From Hahellaceae bacterium (GTDB taxonomy: Bacteria; Pseudomonadota; Gammaproteobacteria; Pseudomonadales; Oleiphilaceae), in assembly GCA_024234505.1 (NCBI GenBank), contig JACKOD010000004.1, positions 372,001 to 436,000 of the forward strand: 64,000 nucleotides of DNA, in the 5' to 3' direction. A program made the translations under genes and the position numbers. Shown here piece by piece: positions 1 through 8,358 of this stretch. A model generated the notes under the pieces. That model saw nothing but the letters and a program-made list of their open reading frames with translations, had not been told where the DNA came from and did no database searches. Positions within the stretch are counted from its first letter, which is position 1. Every line of letters starts with the position of its first letter.

Positions 1-421
1 CCAGTAATAACAATTTACCTGTCTTGCCTATCGCAAATTTCAAATAGTATTCGTAGCGCATTTCTTTATGCGCATACTCCACCCATTCATTTCTAAACAG
101 CCGATAACTATCACATGCAGCCCAAGAAATAGCCTTATCAGTTTGACCAACTATGCACCATTCTGATTTTAGGTAACTTCCTGAACTCAGAGCGGCACAA
201 ACTAGCTGTTTAACATCATCAATATCGAATCCCATTGTCTGAACATCTTTTCTACAACGTTCAGTCAATAGCTTAGTGTTGTCACCAGCGGTTGCGAGCA
301 ATGCCCTAACCAACTCTGATGAATAAAGAGGCCCGTCTGCGATATAGATTCTGTCACTGCCTGCTTCATTAGGAGGCTGCTCATCAATATAAGCGCTTAC
401 ATTTATCGCATTATTTACCAT
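1..421 (-). CDS. MqsR-like toxin family protein (partial, runs off the left edge)
   Basis: An open frame starts at an ATG at 421 and runs leftwards past base 1 without a stop, so the C-terminus is missing. About 140 residues are visible. The second half resembles the MqsR/YgiU family of ribosome-dependent mRNA interferases: it has a helix with the pattern MGFDIDDVKQLV, then a YLKSEWC segment, a central RNEWVEYAHKEM stretch and a strand YYLKFAIGKTGKLLLL. E. coli MqsR has comparable LGLDFDGMCNVI and VYLKITV elements. The first 45 residues have no counterpart in MqsR. It is the last visible gene of a tight minus-strand run that begins with an HTH regulator near 4.4 kb. No MqsA-like antitoxin is seen inside the window. 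The family call comes from residue patterns only and is moderate at best. Confidence 0.45.
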   Translation of the reverse strand, partial: MVNNAINVSAYIDEQPPNEAGSDRIYIADGPLYSSELVRALLATAGDNTKLLTERCRKDVQTMGFDIDDVKQLVCAALSSGSYLKSEWCIVGQTDKAISWAACDSYRLFRNEWVEYAHKEMRYEYYLKFAIGKTGKLLLL

Positions 422-459
422 GATGGTAATTTAATCCAGTTAAAGTTGAACATTTAGCC

Positions 460-909
460 TCACACCATTGCCGCTTCGTACACTTTTTCAACCTCGGTAA
501 ACTTAGTGACACTCTCTAGGCGAGTTAAGGTTGTGAGTTTCATCGAGTTTTTCATTGGGCGATGTGGCACGTTGGTCACTGGCGTTTGCAGTGACAGTGG
601 TTTGCCTAACTCAAATAAATAATACAAATCAGCAGAACCTGACTTCTTACCCGCTTGATCTTCGGTAATGGCGTAGCGTGGTAACACGGTGACTCGTTTA
701 ACCGGCCAAAGTTTGTCAATTTGCTTGGTTGAACTTTGAGTGTCTGAGGTAGACGCCAACGCTAAATAGCGAATTTCCTCGGCAATATGCAGCTTAAATT
801 TCTGCAAAAACGTGCTTTGCGGCAGGTGATACCACAGCGCTATGCCTTGCTCAAATTGTTCAAAGTAGCCATTATCACGGCCACGTTGCCCACCCAATGC
901 CACTGTCAT
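460..909 (-). CDS. Uncharacterised protein downstream of the PLD-helicase
   Basis: I do not recognise this protein of about 149 residues. It is soluble-looking, with no signal peptide or membrane segment, and has a basic middle part (KLWPVKRVTVLPRY) followed by a YYLFELGKPL strand. The ATG at 909 lies six bases beyond the helicase stop and would give translational coupling. An in-frame TTG at 981 would add 24 residues and overlap the helicase gene by 67 bases; neither start has a strong ribosome site. It sits between the helicase and the MqsR-like gene with 38 bases to the latter, so it is probably cotranscribed and belongs to the same functional unit. Confidence 0.6.
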   Translation of the reverse strand: MTVALGGQRGRDNGYFEQFEQGIALWYHLPQSTFLQKFKLHIAEEIRYLALASTSDTQSSTKQIDKLWPVKRVTVLPRYAITEDQAGKKSGSADLYYLFELGKPLSLQTPVTNVPHRPMKNSMKLTTLTRLESVTKFTEVEKVYEAAMV

Positions 910-914
910 CTTGA

Positions 915-3900
915 CTAGCCCACTGCCAACTTCGCGGCTTGTTGCCACATAAAGTGGGGCATAGGCTCTTTTAACTGCCAAGTAATACTCATCGGCTGTG
1001 ACCCCGTATGCGATACATACTCCACTTCACCGTAATTAACAAAACCCATAGTGCGGCCGTATTCATCTTTGCTTTGTTCACGCACAAATAAAAACAGTCG
1101 CTTGCCCATTTTTTGATGCTGGATGTACTCCGAGCCACGCCCCTTATCGGGTCGTGAACTATTTTGCGACTGCCAATGAAAGAGGTGTTCGTTAATAGCG
1201 TAATCGTGATACATGGTGGTTGGCGAAAATTGCTTTTCGTTTTTGTCCAAGGTGACAAACATCAGTTCAATATTTTGATCTTTCAGCACAAACACACCTT
1301 CGCGTGCTGGAGGTTGGCGCTCAAAAGTGGTCGCTCCAAATGCCACCAATATTTGCTCACGTGCATAACGCGCATGCAGCCTCAATGAAACCTCAGGCAA
1401 AGCCTGCATTGCTGGTTGTTCATGCTTGGTTTGTGCGAGCTGCCAGTTAACAACGTCCAATAGTTCTGCTTTTAACTCGCAAGCATTCAGTTTTGCTAAG
1501 CTCTGTTCAATGGAATCAAAACCGCACTCTGGCCCTGTTTTTTGCCAAAAATCGTAATGACACATCAAGGCATAACGATGGTCAGCATCTTCAATAACAA
1601 AGTTACTTTGGCAAAGCTGTTTTAAGAAACTCAAATAGGCATGATCATCACAGGTCAAAATTCGGTTATGAATGGCCTTCCTAAGCATTTTCAACAGTTC
1701 TTCTTCAACTGATTTTTCGTTGATTTCATCTTTAGCTTGCTGAACCAGCTGCGACCAACTCCCTCGCTTATAAAGCTCATTCAAGTCGATGTAAGGATTT
1801 AAAGATAAGAAATTCGACAATGTTAACGGCAGTGTGGAATGCTGAGGATATTGGCGGATCATCGCGACTAGGCGCTTCAACGTTAATGAAGCTTGACGAA
1901 TATTGCTGAGCACCATTTCTTGCGTGCGCTTGCTTAACTCAATGCGACAACCCAGTGGCGCGTGAGGGAACCCTTGCTTTATTTCTTCGCTGATCGCGCT
2001 ATGGCTTTTACCCACTAAAGCTCTAAATTTATTGGCAAAATCATATTCAGGCCGTGAGTTACCAACAAAATCCAACACAGTACAGCACTCTTTTCCGTCA
2101 GCTAAACGCAAACCTCGGCCAAGCTGTTGCAAGAAAATCGTGAGGCTTTCTGTCGGGCGCAAAAACAATAACGTATCGACTTCGGGAATATCGACACCTT
2201 CATTGAAGATATCGACCACACAAAGCACGTTAATACTGCCAGAACGAATCGCTTGCTGCTTTTGTTGCCGCTCGTGGCTGTTATCACTGGTCAACACATC
2301 CGCTTTAATGCCTTTTAATAAGAGTTGCCGTGCCATGTAACTCGCATGTTCTTTGCTCACACAAAAGGCCAATGCTTTCATTTTGCCTATATCAGTGATG
2401 ATCTCCTGCATACTCAGCAAAATCTTGTCAAAGCGGACTTGGTTGTGGGTATAAAGATTGGTTAACTGAGCGATGTCATAGCGCCCACGACTCCAAGGAA
2501 TGGTTCGAAGGTCGGTATCATCATCAATTCCAAAATACTGAAATGGGCAAAGGTGACGACGATTAATAGCTTCCGGCAAACGGATCTCTGCCGCAATCAC
2601 ACCGCCAAAATCCGCTAGAATATCGCCACCATCATGGCGCTCTGGTGTAGCTGTAAGGCCGAGTAATATAGCAGGGGAAAAATGCTCCAGCACTGCGCGA
2701 TAACTAGTCGCAGCAATATGATGCACCTCATCAATCACAATGTAGTCATAATAGTCAGCCGTTAGGTTAAGCTGTTCCAGCTGATTGTTCAGGGTTTGGA
2801 TAGAAACAAACAGCTGCCGATAATGCTCTGGGGTATGCCCGCCAACCCACAACTCACCAAAAGCACTATTACGCAATACGCCACGATATGCCGCTCTGGC
2901 TTGTTTTAATATTTCTTCTCGGTGCGCGACAAACAGGAACTTAGCTTGCGGTTTTTCTTTGATAAAACGGGCAAAGTCAAAAGCTGAAATAAGGGTTTTT
3001 CCGGTACCCGTTGCCGCCACCACTAAATTACGAAAGCGCTGATGCACACTGCGTTCAACGGCCAATTGCTCCAATATGTCACTCTGATGAGGAAACGGCG
3101 AAATATCAAAGAAATGCGTAGGACTAGCCTCAAAATCTCCGCGCTGCTGGTTCAAGGCTTTTTTGAGCTTTTCGCTACTTGTTACATCGCCACTAAAGTG
3201 TTCAAAATCATGAGAAGCCCAATAGGTTTCAAAGGTGCTCAATGATTTATTGATAATGTGTGGGATTTCTTGCGAAGTAATTTTTAAATTCCATTCTAAG
3301 CCATTGGTTAACGCCGAATGGGAAAGATTGGAAGAGCCGATATAACCAGTGTGATAACCCGTGTTGCGTAAAAATAGATAGCTCTTTGCATGTAACCGTT
3401 CACGCTCAGTGTTATAACTCAGCTTCACCTCGGTATTGGGTAAGTTCGCCAAATACTCAACCGCTTTCGCGTCAGTCGCCCCCATATATGAGGTAGTAAT
3501 AATTTTTAGCTCGCGGCCGCTAGCAGTAAACTCTTCTAATTCTTCGCGAAAAATTCGGATCCCTGCCCACTTAATAAATGACACTAACCAGTAGATTTTA
3601 TCCGCAGACAAGATCTCCCGCTTTAATTCAGATTCGAGCGACAACCCTGCATTACTGCCACAAAACAACTCGCTTTGGCTTAGACCTGTTAAAGGGAAAA
3701 TGTCGTTTATGTAATTTTTTAAATCGGCTGAGACAGGATTTTCGAGCTCATAGAGCGCAGTTAGAATTTTACCTTTACTGGCAAGCAAGTTGTCTTCGAT
3801 AAAATCATCATCCTGAATTTGTGTTTTTAACCACAATAACAATTGGTTGGACAATGTAATTTGCTGTTGCAGCCGATCATCACCCGCAGGCACAGCATCA

Positions 3901-4055
3901 ATCGCATACTCAAGAATGTGTGAGAGGAAGCGAGATAACCATGTTGATGCTTCACTGCTATTGAGCTCACGTTCGCCGACATAGAATCGCTCTCGGTCAA
4001 TACGACTCTCGATAAGCTGCGTTATAAGCTGCTCATAAATTCCGACTTGTTGCAT
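915..4055 (-). CDS. PLD-nuclease / SF2 helicase / DUF3427 protein, probable defence effector
   Basis: This 1,046-residue protein has three parts. Residues about 150-290 form a phospholipase D-like nuclease domain with LHAKSYLF (HxK) and GSSNLS motifs. Residues about 320-680 form a superfamily 2 helicase with Walker A ATGTGKT, the DEVH box IVIDEVHH, motif III LTATPERHD and motif VI QQLGRGLR. The C-terminal third resembles DUF3427 and ends in the characteristic AKLAVG. The architecture is recurrent in bacterial defence islands, where it is expected to act on foreign DNA; that role is inferred. The ATG at 4055 has a good ribosome site (AAGGA, 6 bases away). The regulator gene ends 10 bases upstream and an unrecognised gene follows at once, so these form an operon. 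All core motifs appear intact. Confidence 0.88.
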   Translation of the reverse strand: MQQVGIYEQLITQLIESRIDRERFYVGERELNSSEASTWLSRFLSHILEYAIDAVPAGDDRLQQQITLSNQLLLWLKTQIQDDDFIEDNLLASKGKILTALYELENPVSADLKNYINDIFPLTGLSQSELFCGSNAGLSLESELKREILSADKIYWLVSFIKWAGIRIFREELEEFTASGRELKIITTSYMGATDAKAVEYLANLPNTEVKLSYNTERERLHAKSYLFLRNTGYHTGYIGSSNLSHSALTNGLEWNLKITSQEIPHIINKSLSTFETYWASHDFEHFSGDVTSSEKLKKALNQQRGDFEASPTHFFDISPFPHQSDILEQLAVERSVHQRFRNLVVAATGTGKTLISAFDFARFIKEKPQAKFLFVAHREEILKQARAAYRGVLRNSAFGELWVGGHTPEHYRQLFVSIQTLNNQLEQLNLTADYYDYIVIDEVHHIAATSYRAVLEHFSPAILLGLTATPERHDGGDILADFGGVIAAEIRLPEAINRRHLCPFQYFGIDDDTDLRTIPWSRGRYDIAQLTNLYTHNQVRFDKILLSMQEIITDIGKMKALAFCVSKEHASYMARQLLLKGIKADVLTSDNSHERQQKQQAIRSGSINVLCVVDIFNEGVDIPEVDTLLFLRPTESLTIFLQQLGRGLRLADGKECCTVLDFVGNSRPEYDFANKFRALVGKSHSAISEEIKQGFPHAPLGCRIELSKRTQEMVLSNIRQASLTLKRLVAMIRQYPQHSTLPLTLSNFLSLNPYIDLNELYKRGSWSQLVQQAKDEINEKSVEEELLKMLRKAIHNRILTCDDHAYLSFLKQLCQSNFVIEDADHRYALMCHYDFWQKTGPECGFDSIEQSLAKLNACELKAELLDVVNWQLAQTKHEQPAMQALPEVSLRLHARYAREQILVAFGATTFERQPPAREGVFVLKDQNIELMFVTLDKNEKQFSPTTMYHDYAINEHLFHWQSQNSSRPDKGRGSEYIQHQKMGKRLFLFVREQSKDEYGRTMGFVNYGEVEYVSHTGSQPMSITWQLKEPMPHFMWQQAAKLAVG

Positions 4056-4065
4056 GATATTCCTT

Positions 4066-4398
4066 TTATTCTAATGGCTGGATCAATAACAACATCGATT
4101 GATATCGCAGTTTTACCGCCAGTCCATTTTGTGATTTTGTCATTTCAACCAAGTTGTACTTGCCCAATGTTTTCAGTGTTCTCGACACATTACTGACCGC
4201 TCGGCCAGTCAGCGTGGCCAGCTCAGTGACCGATTGCGGCTGTTGCTCGGCAATCACTTTTAACAGTTGCTGGTTTTCTTTAGACAGCACATTGGCCACC
4301 GATTTCAGGGAATCGAACCAGATATCGACGGGGTAATCGGGGTCGGACGTTTGCCCTTTAATCCCAATCACGCAACGCGATTGTTTTGCGTTTTTCAT
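4066..4398 (-). CDS. ArsR/MarR-like winged-helix regulator (COG4190 type)
   Basis: A 110-residue DNA-binding protein. It has the IWFDSLKSVANVLS segment typical of the COG4190 group of predicted regulators, followed by a winged helix: LLKVIAEQQPQSVTELATLTG as helices 1-2, then the recognition helix AVSNVSRTLKTL and a wing. Members of this group often sit beside toxin or defence genes. Here it is the first gene of the run leading into the PLD-helicase, with a 10-base gap, so autoregulation of that operon is likely but inferred. The start is the ATG at 4398, about 90 bases from a candidate sigma-70 promoter. Confidence 0.75.
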   Translation of the reverse strand: MKNAKQSRCVIGIKGQTSDPDYPVDIWFDSLKSVANVLSKENQQLLKVIAEQQPQSVTELATLTGRAVSNVSRTLKTLGKYNLVEMTKSQNGLAVKLRYQSMLLLIQPLE

Positions 4399-4489
4399 TG
4401 CTTTACTCGCATAGCTTACTCGAATCGTTTGCTCACTAGGTTCCCAGCAAGTAGATAAAACAGCGCTTGGCCAATAAAAAGACTGTACG

Positions 4490-4517
4490 CTTATACATAA
4501 CCCGCACAGCTTATCAA
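4490..4517 (-). promoter_or_regulatory. Candidate sigma-70 promoter of the helicase operon
   Basis: On the minus strand TTGATA (4517-4512) is followed after 16 bases by TATAAG (4495-4490). It lies about 92 bases upstream of the HTH regulator start and points into the regulator-helicase operon. The rest of the 4,399-4,697 gap shows nothing convincing: a 60-codon open frame there has no ribosome site or recognisable composition. Confidence 0.4.
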
Positions 4518-4697
4518 CTGCTGATAATAGCGCAAGGATATTTTCCGTTTAGGACGATTAAAAGCCCCCCTACACAGTAAGTACACAACCAGTACACTGG
4601 CGGTATTATCTGCCTTAGCCTTTAATCCTCGCCCAGCCTTTAGGTTGACTGGCGGTTTACTGCAAGGCGACAAGCCTACACAGGATTCATCGCCTTT

Positions 4698-6440
4698 TTA
4701 GTCATCCAAGATGCTGCCTTTCACGCAGTACATTCGCGGGCGGGTGTTGTCAGGTAGACTGACTTTGCGCTGTGGCCGGTTGCCATCGGGAACTAGGTAG
4801 CCTGCGGCCATCAGTGCTTTGGCGGCGCGATCTGGGCTGAGTCCTTCGGTAGCTTCACGCCAGCCGGTTGGGTAAAACAGGTAGAGGGTTTGTGAGCCTG
4901 TAGAATCAAGCCAACCTGCACGCTGGCGTACTTGACTGCTGTAACCAATTTGTTTAGGTGTAAAACGGCTTTCACCATGCTGTTCAATAAAGCTACGCAC
5001 TTGGCGAATGGCTTGTTGATCTTCATTGGCAGCCACACCACCGCGGGCGAGTATCCATTGGTTAAGCTGGCTTAAACAGGCGGCTTCGACACTTTGAACT
5101 GACCAATCGAGTACTTTGGCTTGAATGGCTAACAACCCAGCACTAGCCAGTAAGGCAAACTTTTCGGCGACCCGGCGCACTTGGCCGTCAGCCTCGGGTG
5201 GTAAGCCGGTTAAAAAACGTTGGCGTACGTTTTGGAAAACGGGGCGCACCTGCGCGCTGTGCTGCGTTAAATACCGTAACCAGTCCAAAGCCAAGCAGCC
5301 GTAATGTTGGCGACTTTGCTGTTTTAGATGATCGGCTAAATCGGCGGCGTTCATACCATGACTCTTGTTAAACACGCCCATTTGCGCTCCAGCATCGGCA
5401 CTGAGATCAATCACGCGCACTTGCTGCCCCGCTTTCACGCGCTTGCCGATACTGGCAAGATGGCTTTCGAGCGTCACTTCGCCAGTAGATAAAAACACCA
5501 AACGCCAACGGGCGGGTAAGCGCATTTCACCGTATTTGCCTGCTCGGGTTTTACCCTGACCATTGGCAAGCATATAAGCGACATCGCCCGCCTCTTTTGG
5601 GTCAACTTCGCCCATTTCATCGAGCGCCAGCAAGGCATCGTTATGCGCTAACGCTGTGCCTTCTAAACCGTTTGCCGTTGCACGCCAACTGTGGCGCAGC
5701 TGATTAGGTTCGCCCCACACCGATAATGCCGGATACAGCGCTGCGGTTTTACCAGTACTGCTGGCACCATAGAGGTGTAAACCAAAACCATCCACCCCAC
5801 ACAAGTGCAACAAAGGCGCAGCCAGTGCAGCGCAGACACCAACGATTAATAGCGGGTTATCCAGACAATAACAGCCAACGTGTTGCCGCCAACTGTCGCT
5901 ACAACCTTGTTGAATAAAGCCTTCTATCGGGTGCATGGTTTGCAGCACCATGCGCCGGTTGTTGCTGTGTTCGCTTGGGTAAAAGGTGAGGCGCGGATGC
6001 ACATAAGCGTGGTGATGCCAGCCAATGCAGTTCACGCTGATGGCCTTTTGCGTGGCCAGTTCGCCCATTTGTTGAATAAACAGGGAGAGCAACTGCCGCG
6101 CTTTGACACTGTTGCTTAGCCGCATTCCTCGGCTGAGTAATATCCGACGGTACTCGCTGCCGTCTCCGGCCAATAGTTCTGCTGGCATAGCCCAGTAGCG
6201 ATGGCGATTGTCATCGTCTAACCAGTGCAATAAATAGCCGTAGTTGTCCCCTTGTGGATCGCGGGTGCGAGCAGCTACTTGCAACCAAGAGCAGATTTTA
6301 ACTGGGCTATCTTGCCCAGCCGGTTGCATCACCAGCCAGTTTTGCGCGTTATAGGCAAAACCAGCTGGTAATTTTGGCTCGTTGCTAGGCATATCACTGG
6401 CAGATAATTGGTTTAATGCTGATGGTTTATCCACGGCCAT
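4698..6440 (-). CDS. DUF927 P-loop ATPase/helicase of an integrative element
   Basis: A protein of about 580 residues with a central DUF927 ATPase core. Walker A is GASSTGKT, about 230 residues in, and Walker B is ALLALDEMGEV, about 50 residues later, followed by an arginine-rich sensor region. DUF927 proteins are superfamily 3/AAA-type helicases of phage satellites and integrative elements and are thought to drive replication of the excised element. The ATG at 6440 was chosen because it overlaps the end of alpA by 14 bases, which suggests translational coupling; a non-ATG start at 6467 is also open. The gene ends in a region without a clear terminator. With AlpA and the repeat region beyond it, it forms a replication-regulation module; no integrase is present in the window. 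Confidence 0.85.
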   Translation of the reverse strand: MAVDKPSALNQLSASDMPSNEPKLPAGFAYNAQNWLVMQPAGQDSPVKICSWLQVAARTRDPQGDNYGYLLHWLDDDNRHRYWAMPAELLAGDGSEYRRILLSRGMRLSNSVKARQLLSLFIQQMGELATQKAISVNCIGWHHHAYVHPRLTFYPSEHSNNRRMVLQTMHPIEGFIQQGCSDSWRQHVGCYCLDNPLLIVGVCAALAAPLLHLCGVDGFGLHLYGASSTGKTAALYPALSVWGEPNQLRHSWRATANGLEGTALAHNDALLALDEMGEVDPKEAGDVAYMLANGQGKTRAGKYGEMRLPARWRLVFLSTGEVTLESHLASIGKRVKAGQQVRVIDLSADAGAQMGVFNKSHGMNAADLADHLKQQSRQHYGCLALDWLRYLTQHSAQVRPVFQNVRQRFLTGLPPEADGQVRRVAEKFALLASAGLLAIQAKVLDWSVQSVEAACLSQLNQWILARGGVAANEDQQAIRQVRSFIEQHGESRFTPKQIGYSSQVRQRAGWLDSTGSQTLYLFYPTGWREATEGLSPDRAAKALMAAGYLVPDGNRPQRKVSLPDNTRPRMYCVKGSILDD

Positions 6441-6669
6441 AAGCAGCACCGATACGGCGGGTTTCAATCCACTGGTCGATATCGCTTTCTAACCAGCCCA
6501 CGGCACGCGCACCAATACGAATGGAACGTGGAAATTCACCGCTGGCCATCAGGGCATAAATGGTACTGCGGCCAAAGCCTGTTTTGGCCTTTACCTCGGG
6601 CAAGCGCAAAATCCGCTGCTGACGCGCTGGGTGTACTGAGTTTGTGGGTGATTGTGTGGTTGGGTTCAT
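6427..6669 (-). CDS. alpA: AlpA-family excision/transcription regulator
   Basis: An 80-residue AlpA protein: RILRLPEVKAKTGFGRSTIY is the helix-turn-helix, followed by the family-typical EFPRSIRIG, GARAVGWLESDIDQWI and a basic end. AlpA proteins resemble excisionases and regulate integrase or excision in P4-like satellites and genomic islands. The ATG at 6669 was chosen because GAGGA lies 7 bases upstream; an upstream GTG at 6684 has no such site. The gene overlaps the DUF927 gene and lies just downstream of the repeat-rich stretch at 6,805-7,060, which may be its control region. Confidence 0.88.
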   Translation of the reverse strand: MNPTTQSPTNSVHPARQQRILRLPEVKAKTGFGRSTIYALMASGEFPRSIRIGARAVGWLESDIDQWIETRRIGAAYGRG

Positions 6670-6804
6670 CGTTTGCTTCCTCACTGATCTGTTAAGTTCA
6701 GTTAGGAGTTTGCCAGTACTAAACGGACGCAGTAGGCAGATAAATGCTCAGATCGTGCAGCTTTCTGAGGGTACAGGTCGCTACTTGCCCCAGTTTGTAG
6801 ATAG

Positions 6805-6940
6805 TGCCCAAAACAATAAATGCTCTGTGGGCAGGGTTAGTGTGTGCCTAAGTGGCGTGAATTAAGGCTTTGCCCAAACTGCCCCAGATGCCCAAAGGGT
6901 AAGTGCCCAAAGCCATCTCAAAAGGGAAAGCCTTGCCCAA
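6805..6940. repeat. Cluster of five TGCCCAA(A) direct repeats, iteron-like
   Basis: The octamer TGCCCAAA occurs at 6805, 6871, 6889 and 6904, and TGCCCAA occurs again at 6934, all in the same orientation. Spacings in the main cluster are 18, 15 and 30 bases. The cluster is upstream of alpA and the DUF927 gene, in a 0.5-kb stretch with no credible gene. Same-orientation short repeats beside a replicative ATPase gene look like initiator-binding iterons of an element origin, but could also be regulator sites. Confidence 0.5.
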
Positions 6941-6953
6941 CGACAACGCCACG

Positions 6954-7060
6954 ACACTTTTATGCGCATAAAAATGCGAAATACCACACTTTTCTGCGCG
7001 TAAAAGTGTGGAATGCAAGCTGAGTACTCCTCTATGCGTTTTACCGAACGGTGGAATGCA
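6954..7060. repeat. Palindromes and a direct repeat in the alpA upstream region
   Basis: Two related dyads lie about 30 bases apart: a perfect 16-base palindrome TTTTATGCGCATAAAA at 6958-6973, and a hairpin with perfect 10-base arms (CCACACTTTT / AAAAGTGTGG) at 6984-7011 around an 8-base loop. Both share the pattern ACACTTTT-TGCGC-TAAAA. The sequence GTGGAATGCA occurs at 7008-7017 and again at 7051-7060. Together with the adjacent octamer repeats this is best read as a control or origin region of the AlpA/DUF927 element. A 90-codon open frame across it is low-complexity and not credible. Confidence 0.45.
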
Positions 7061-7191
7061 GAGGTTGGAGGACTACACAAAGTGACTTTATGGGTAACAA
7101 TCTGTAGACCTTTTGATGGGCTTACAACCTTCAATCAACCCTAAATCAGTTTTTTGCTAACGTCATTTGGCCAGCCTATTAGCCTCATCGT

Positions 7192-8310
7192 TTAAAGCAA
7201 ATCACTCAAACGATTTAACAATGCTTTACGGCTATTGTTCGCCACAACAAAGCGCTTAAAACGTTGTTCAAAAACCGCTTCATCCGCTTTGAACTGATAG
7301 GCCTCAAACAGCTGATGCAAATAGCGTGATGCCGCATCATAACCACTGGCGCAAGTTCGATCCGCTTGCTCTTGTGCTTGCTGCCAGTAGTGCTCACGCC
7401 GATTGTAAACATCCGTCAACGCTTGTTCTTTTTCTGCTTTTTCGATGGCTAATTTTTTCGCGAGCGCTGCGGCTTGCTCTTGCTGTAATTGGCTTTGGGC
7501 TTGCTCGATAAAAGGGGAAATTACCTCAGGGGTTAACCAGTATTGATAGTTCTCGTCTGTGTTGACAGGTTCTTTTCGCGTCAGCGCTAAAGCTTGGTGA
7601 CGGGTTAACTGGCCTTGCTCAAACAGTGCGCGCAATAGCGTGTCTTTCTCAACTTCCGTGAGATTGTTTAGCCACGTATCAAACTGAAACTGGGCTTGTT
7701 TGGCTTGATGGCTGGGTTGTGCGTTCAGCACCATGGCGAGTGCCTTAACCAATGCTAAGGGAATATCATACAGCGCTGCAAACGCCTGCTCCTCTTCACT
7801 GAGGTGCTCAAAATCGAATTGAATTAACGGCACTCGCTCAACGTCATCATTAAAATCAAACATTTTGAGCCACATAAAGTACACAAGGCGCCAATCCCCT
7901 TGCATTAACCCGCTGCGTAACCCAGCTAAATGCTGGAAAAATTCGTCGGCATGCTCATCGTCAAAATATTCGTCATACTCCTCAAGGGAAAAAATCAGTA
8001 ACTGCCACTCATCGTTTTCGTGAACATGAAGCCCATCACTTGAAAAGCCAAGTAAAGCTTCAGGGAGCGTTCCTGCTGGCAGCTTGATGTAGGCATCGAT
8101 TGAGCCCCAATCGGCATAGTAAAAACCAATATCAAAGTATTTTGATATCAGCTCAGAAGGATCAGCCTTTAGGTCACTGTAGGTGTAATACACCTGAAAG
8201 GACGTAGCGCTGATCTCGGCACGGCTTGAAATTGATCGGAGTGCTTGACGTGCTTTAGCATCTAAATACCCATCCAGACGCTCAAATTTATAGTATTGAT
8301 ATTCGCTCAC
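7192..8310 (-). CDS. Uncharacterised conserved protein
   Basis: A 372-residue soluble, acidic protein. The first 90 residues (MSEYQYYKFERLDG, then ADWGSIDAYIKLP) resemble a family that I recall beside SWIM zinc-finger genes in other proteobacteria; that recollection cannot be checked here and no SWIM gene is present. Residues about 265-330 are Gln/Ala/Lys/Glu-rich and likely coiled coil. No catalytic motif is visible. The gene is 48 bases downstream of hipA on the same strand and could be part of its transcript, but nothing ties it to toxin function. Confidence 0.65.
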   Translation of the reverse strand: MSEYQYYKFERLDGYLDAKARQALRSISSRAEISATSFQVYYTYSDLKADPSELISKYFDIGFYYADWGSIDAYIKLPAGTLPEALLGFSSDGLHVHENDEWQLLIFSLEEYDEYFDDEHADEFFQHLAGLRSGLMQGDWRLVYFMWLKMFDFNDDVERVPLIQFDFEHLSEEEQAFAALYDIPLALVKALAMVLNAQPSHQAKQAQFQFDTWLNNLTEVEKDTLLRALFEQGQLTRHQALALTRKEPVNTDENYQYWLTPEVISPFIEQAQSQLQQEQAAALAKKLAIEKAEKEQALTDVYNRREHYWQQAQEQADRTCASGYDAASRYLHQLFEAYQFKADEAVFEQRFKRFVVANNSRKALLNRLSDLL

Positions 8311-8358
8311 GATGACCTTGTTATGTATTTATTGTGAATTGAAAAGTTTGTTTTACTT

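Noticed and set aside
4491..4673. A 60-codon minus-strand frame between the HTH and DUF927 genes
   Set aside because: No ribosome site, no recognisable domain, and it overlaps the candidate promoter.
6862..7134. A 90-codon minus-strand frame over the repeats
   Set aside because: Its codons are dictated by the repeats and palindromes, and no family features are seen.
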